64,000 nt of DNA from NCBI RefSeq assembly GCF_050624435.1, contig NC_134545.1:84641563-84705562 (forward strand), given 5' to 3'. The translations under genes and the position numbers were made by a program. Below the pieces are notes generated by a model. It had not been told where the DNA came from. It did no database searches and saw nothing but the letters and a program-made list of their open reading frames with translations. Shown here piece by piece: positions 63,957 through 64,000 of this stretch (position 1 is its first letter; each line of letters starts with the position of its first letter). This DNA comes from Tenrec ecaudatus. Lineage: Eukaryota; Chordata; Mammalia; Afrosoricida; Tenrecidae.

Positions 63957-64000
63957 TGTAGCCCTTGCCCTTTATATACAAATCATCCTGAATGTTGTTC

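Larger units (their letters stand above)
57186..64000 (+). repeat. Right copy of the ~6.8-kb near-identical direct duplication
   Basis: Offset from the left copy is 57185 bp at its start and 57196 bp at the window end. The net 11-bp change is explained by indels of +13, -7, +5, -1 and +1. The match runs off the window end, so the duplicated unit is longer than can be seen here. Confidence 0.97.

Overview
The window is vertebrate, almost certainly mammalian, nuclear DNA: one intron-rich gene sits in a dense bed of interspersed repeats. The repeat mix points to Afrotheria and, as best guess, a tenrec (Echinops-like). It contains tRNA-derived SINEs of the AfroSINE type, an L1 lineage with a very long purine-rich 3'UTR, RTE/BovB-type LINE fragments, and a SPIN-type hAT transposon with an 8-bp target-site duplication. 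SPIN elements are known from tenrec but not, as far as I recall, from elephant. The species call is inference; no prokaryotic gene, CRISPR array or operon is present.

Gene content. One complete, apparently intact cytochrome P450 gene of the CYP2C subfamily runs on the + strand from 7548 to 46798. Its nine exons total 1485 bp and encode 494 residues. All splice sites are GT/AG, and the exon lengths (180, 163, 150, 161, 177, 142, 188, 142, 182) follow the CYP2C plan. The protein looks closest to the rodent CYP2C23/CYP2C44 arachidonate-epoxygenase branch. Intron 1 carries a minus-strand processed pseudogene of UBA3 (NEDD8-activating enzyme catalytic subunit) at 11311-13481.

Layout. 1-6804: left copy of a direct duplication (L1 ORF2 and 3'UTR, SINEs, old L1). 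6805-7547: upstream region and promoter. 7548-15564: exons 1-2, with intron 1 holding old L1, antisense L1 3'UTRs and the UBA3 retrocopy. 15565-30570: intron 2, with a degraded class I endogenous retrovirus (minus strand, 18034-26465) inserted in an L1 3'UTR and itself interrupted by a younger L1 with an apparent 3' transduction. 30571-35134: compact exons 3-7. 35135-45189: intron 7, with L1, RTE and SPIN insertions. 45190-46798: exons 8-9. 46799-54030: 3' flank with more L1 3'UTR and RTE pieces. 54035-63108: a nearly full-length but broken L1. 57186-64000: right copy of the duplication, about 99.5% identical to the left copy.

Big picture. Bases 1-6804 recur at 57186-64000 in the same orientation, so the window spans about one period (~57.2 kb) of what looks like a tandem array of CYP2C genes. 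The next copy of exon 1 would be expected near position 64744, just outside the window. I found no evidence of a wholly new biological system. The noteworthy items are the young tandem duplication, the layered transposon insertions (including a horizontally transferred family), the L1 3' transduction, and a (TG)n tract next to the exon 5 acceptor. Repeat family names come from recognition by eye, not a database search; boundaries are approximate unless a target-site duplication is given.
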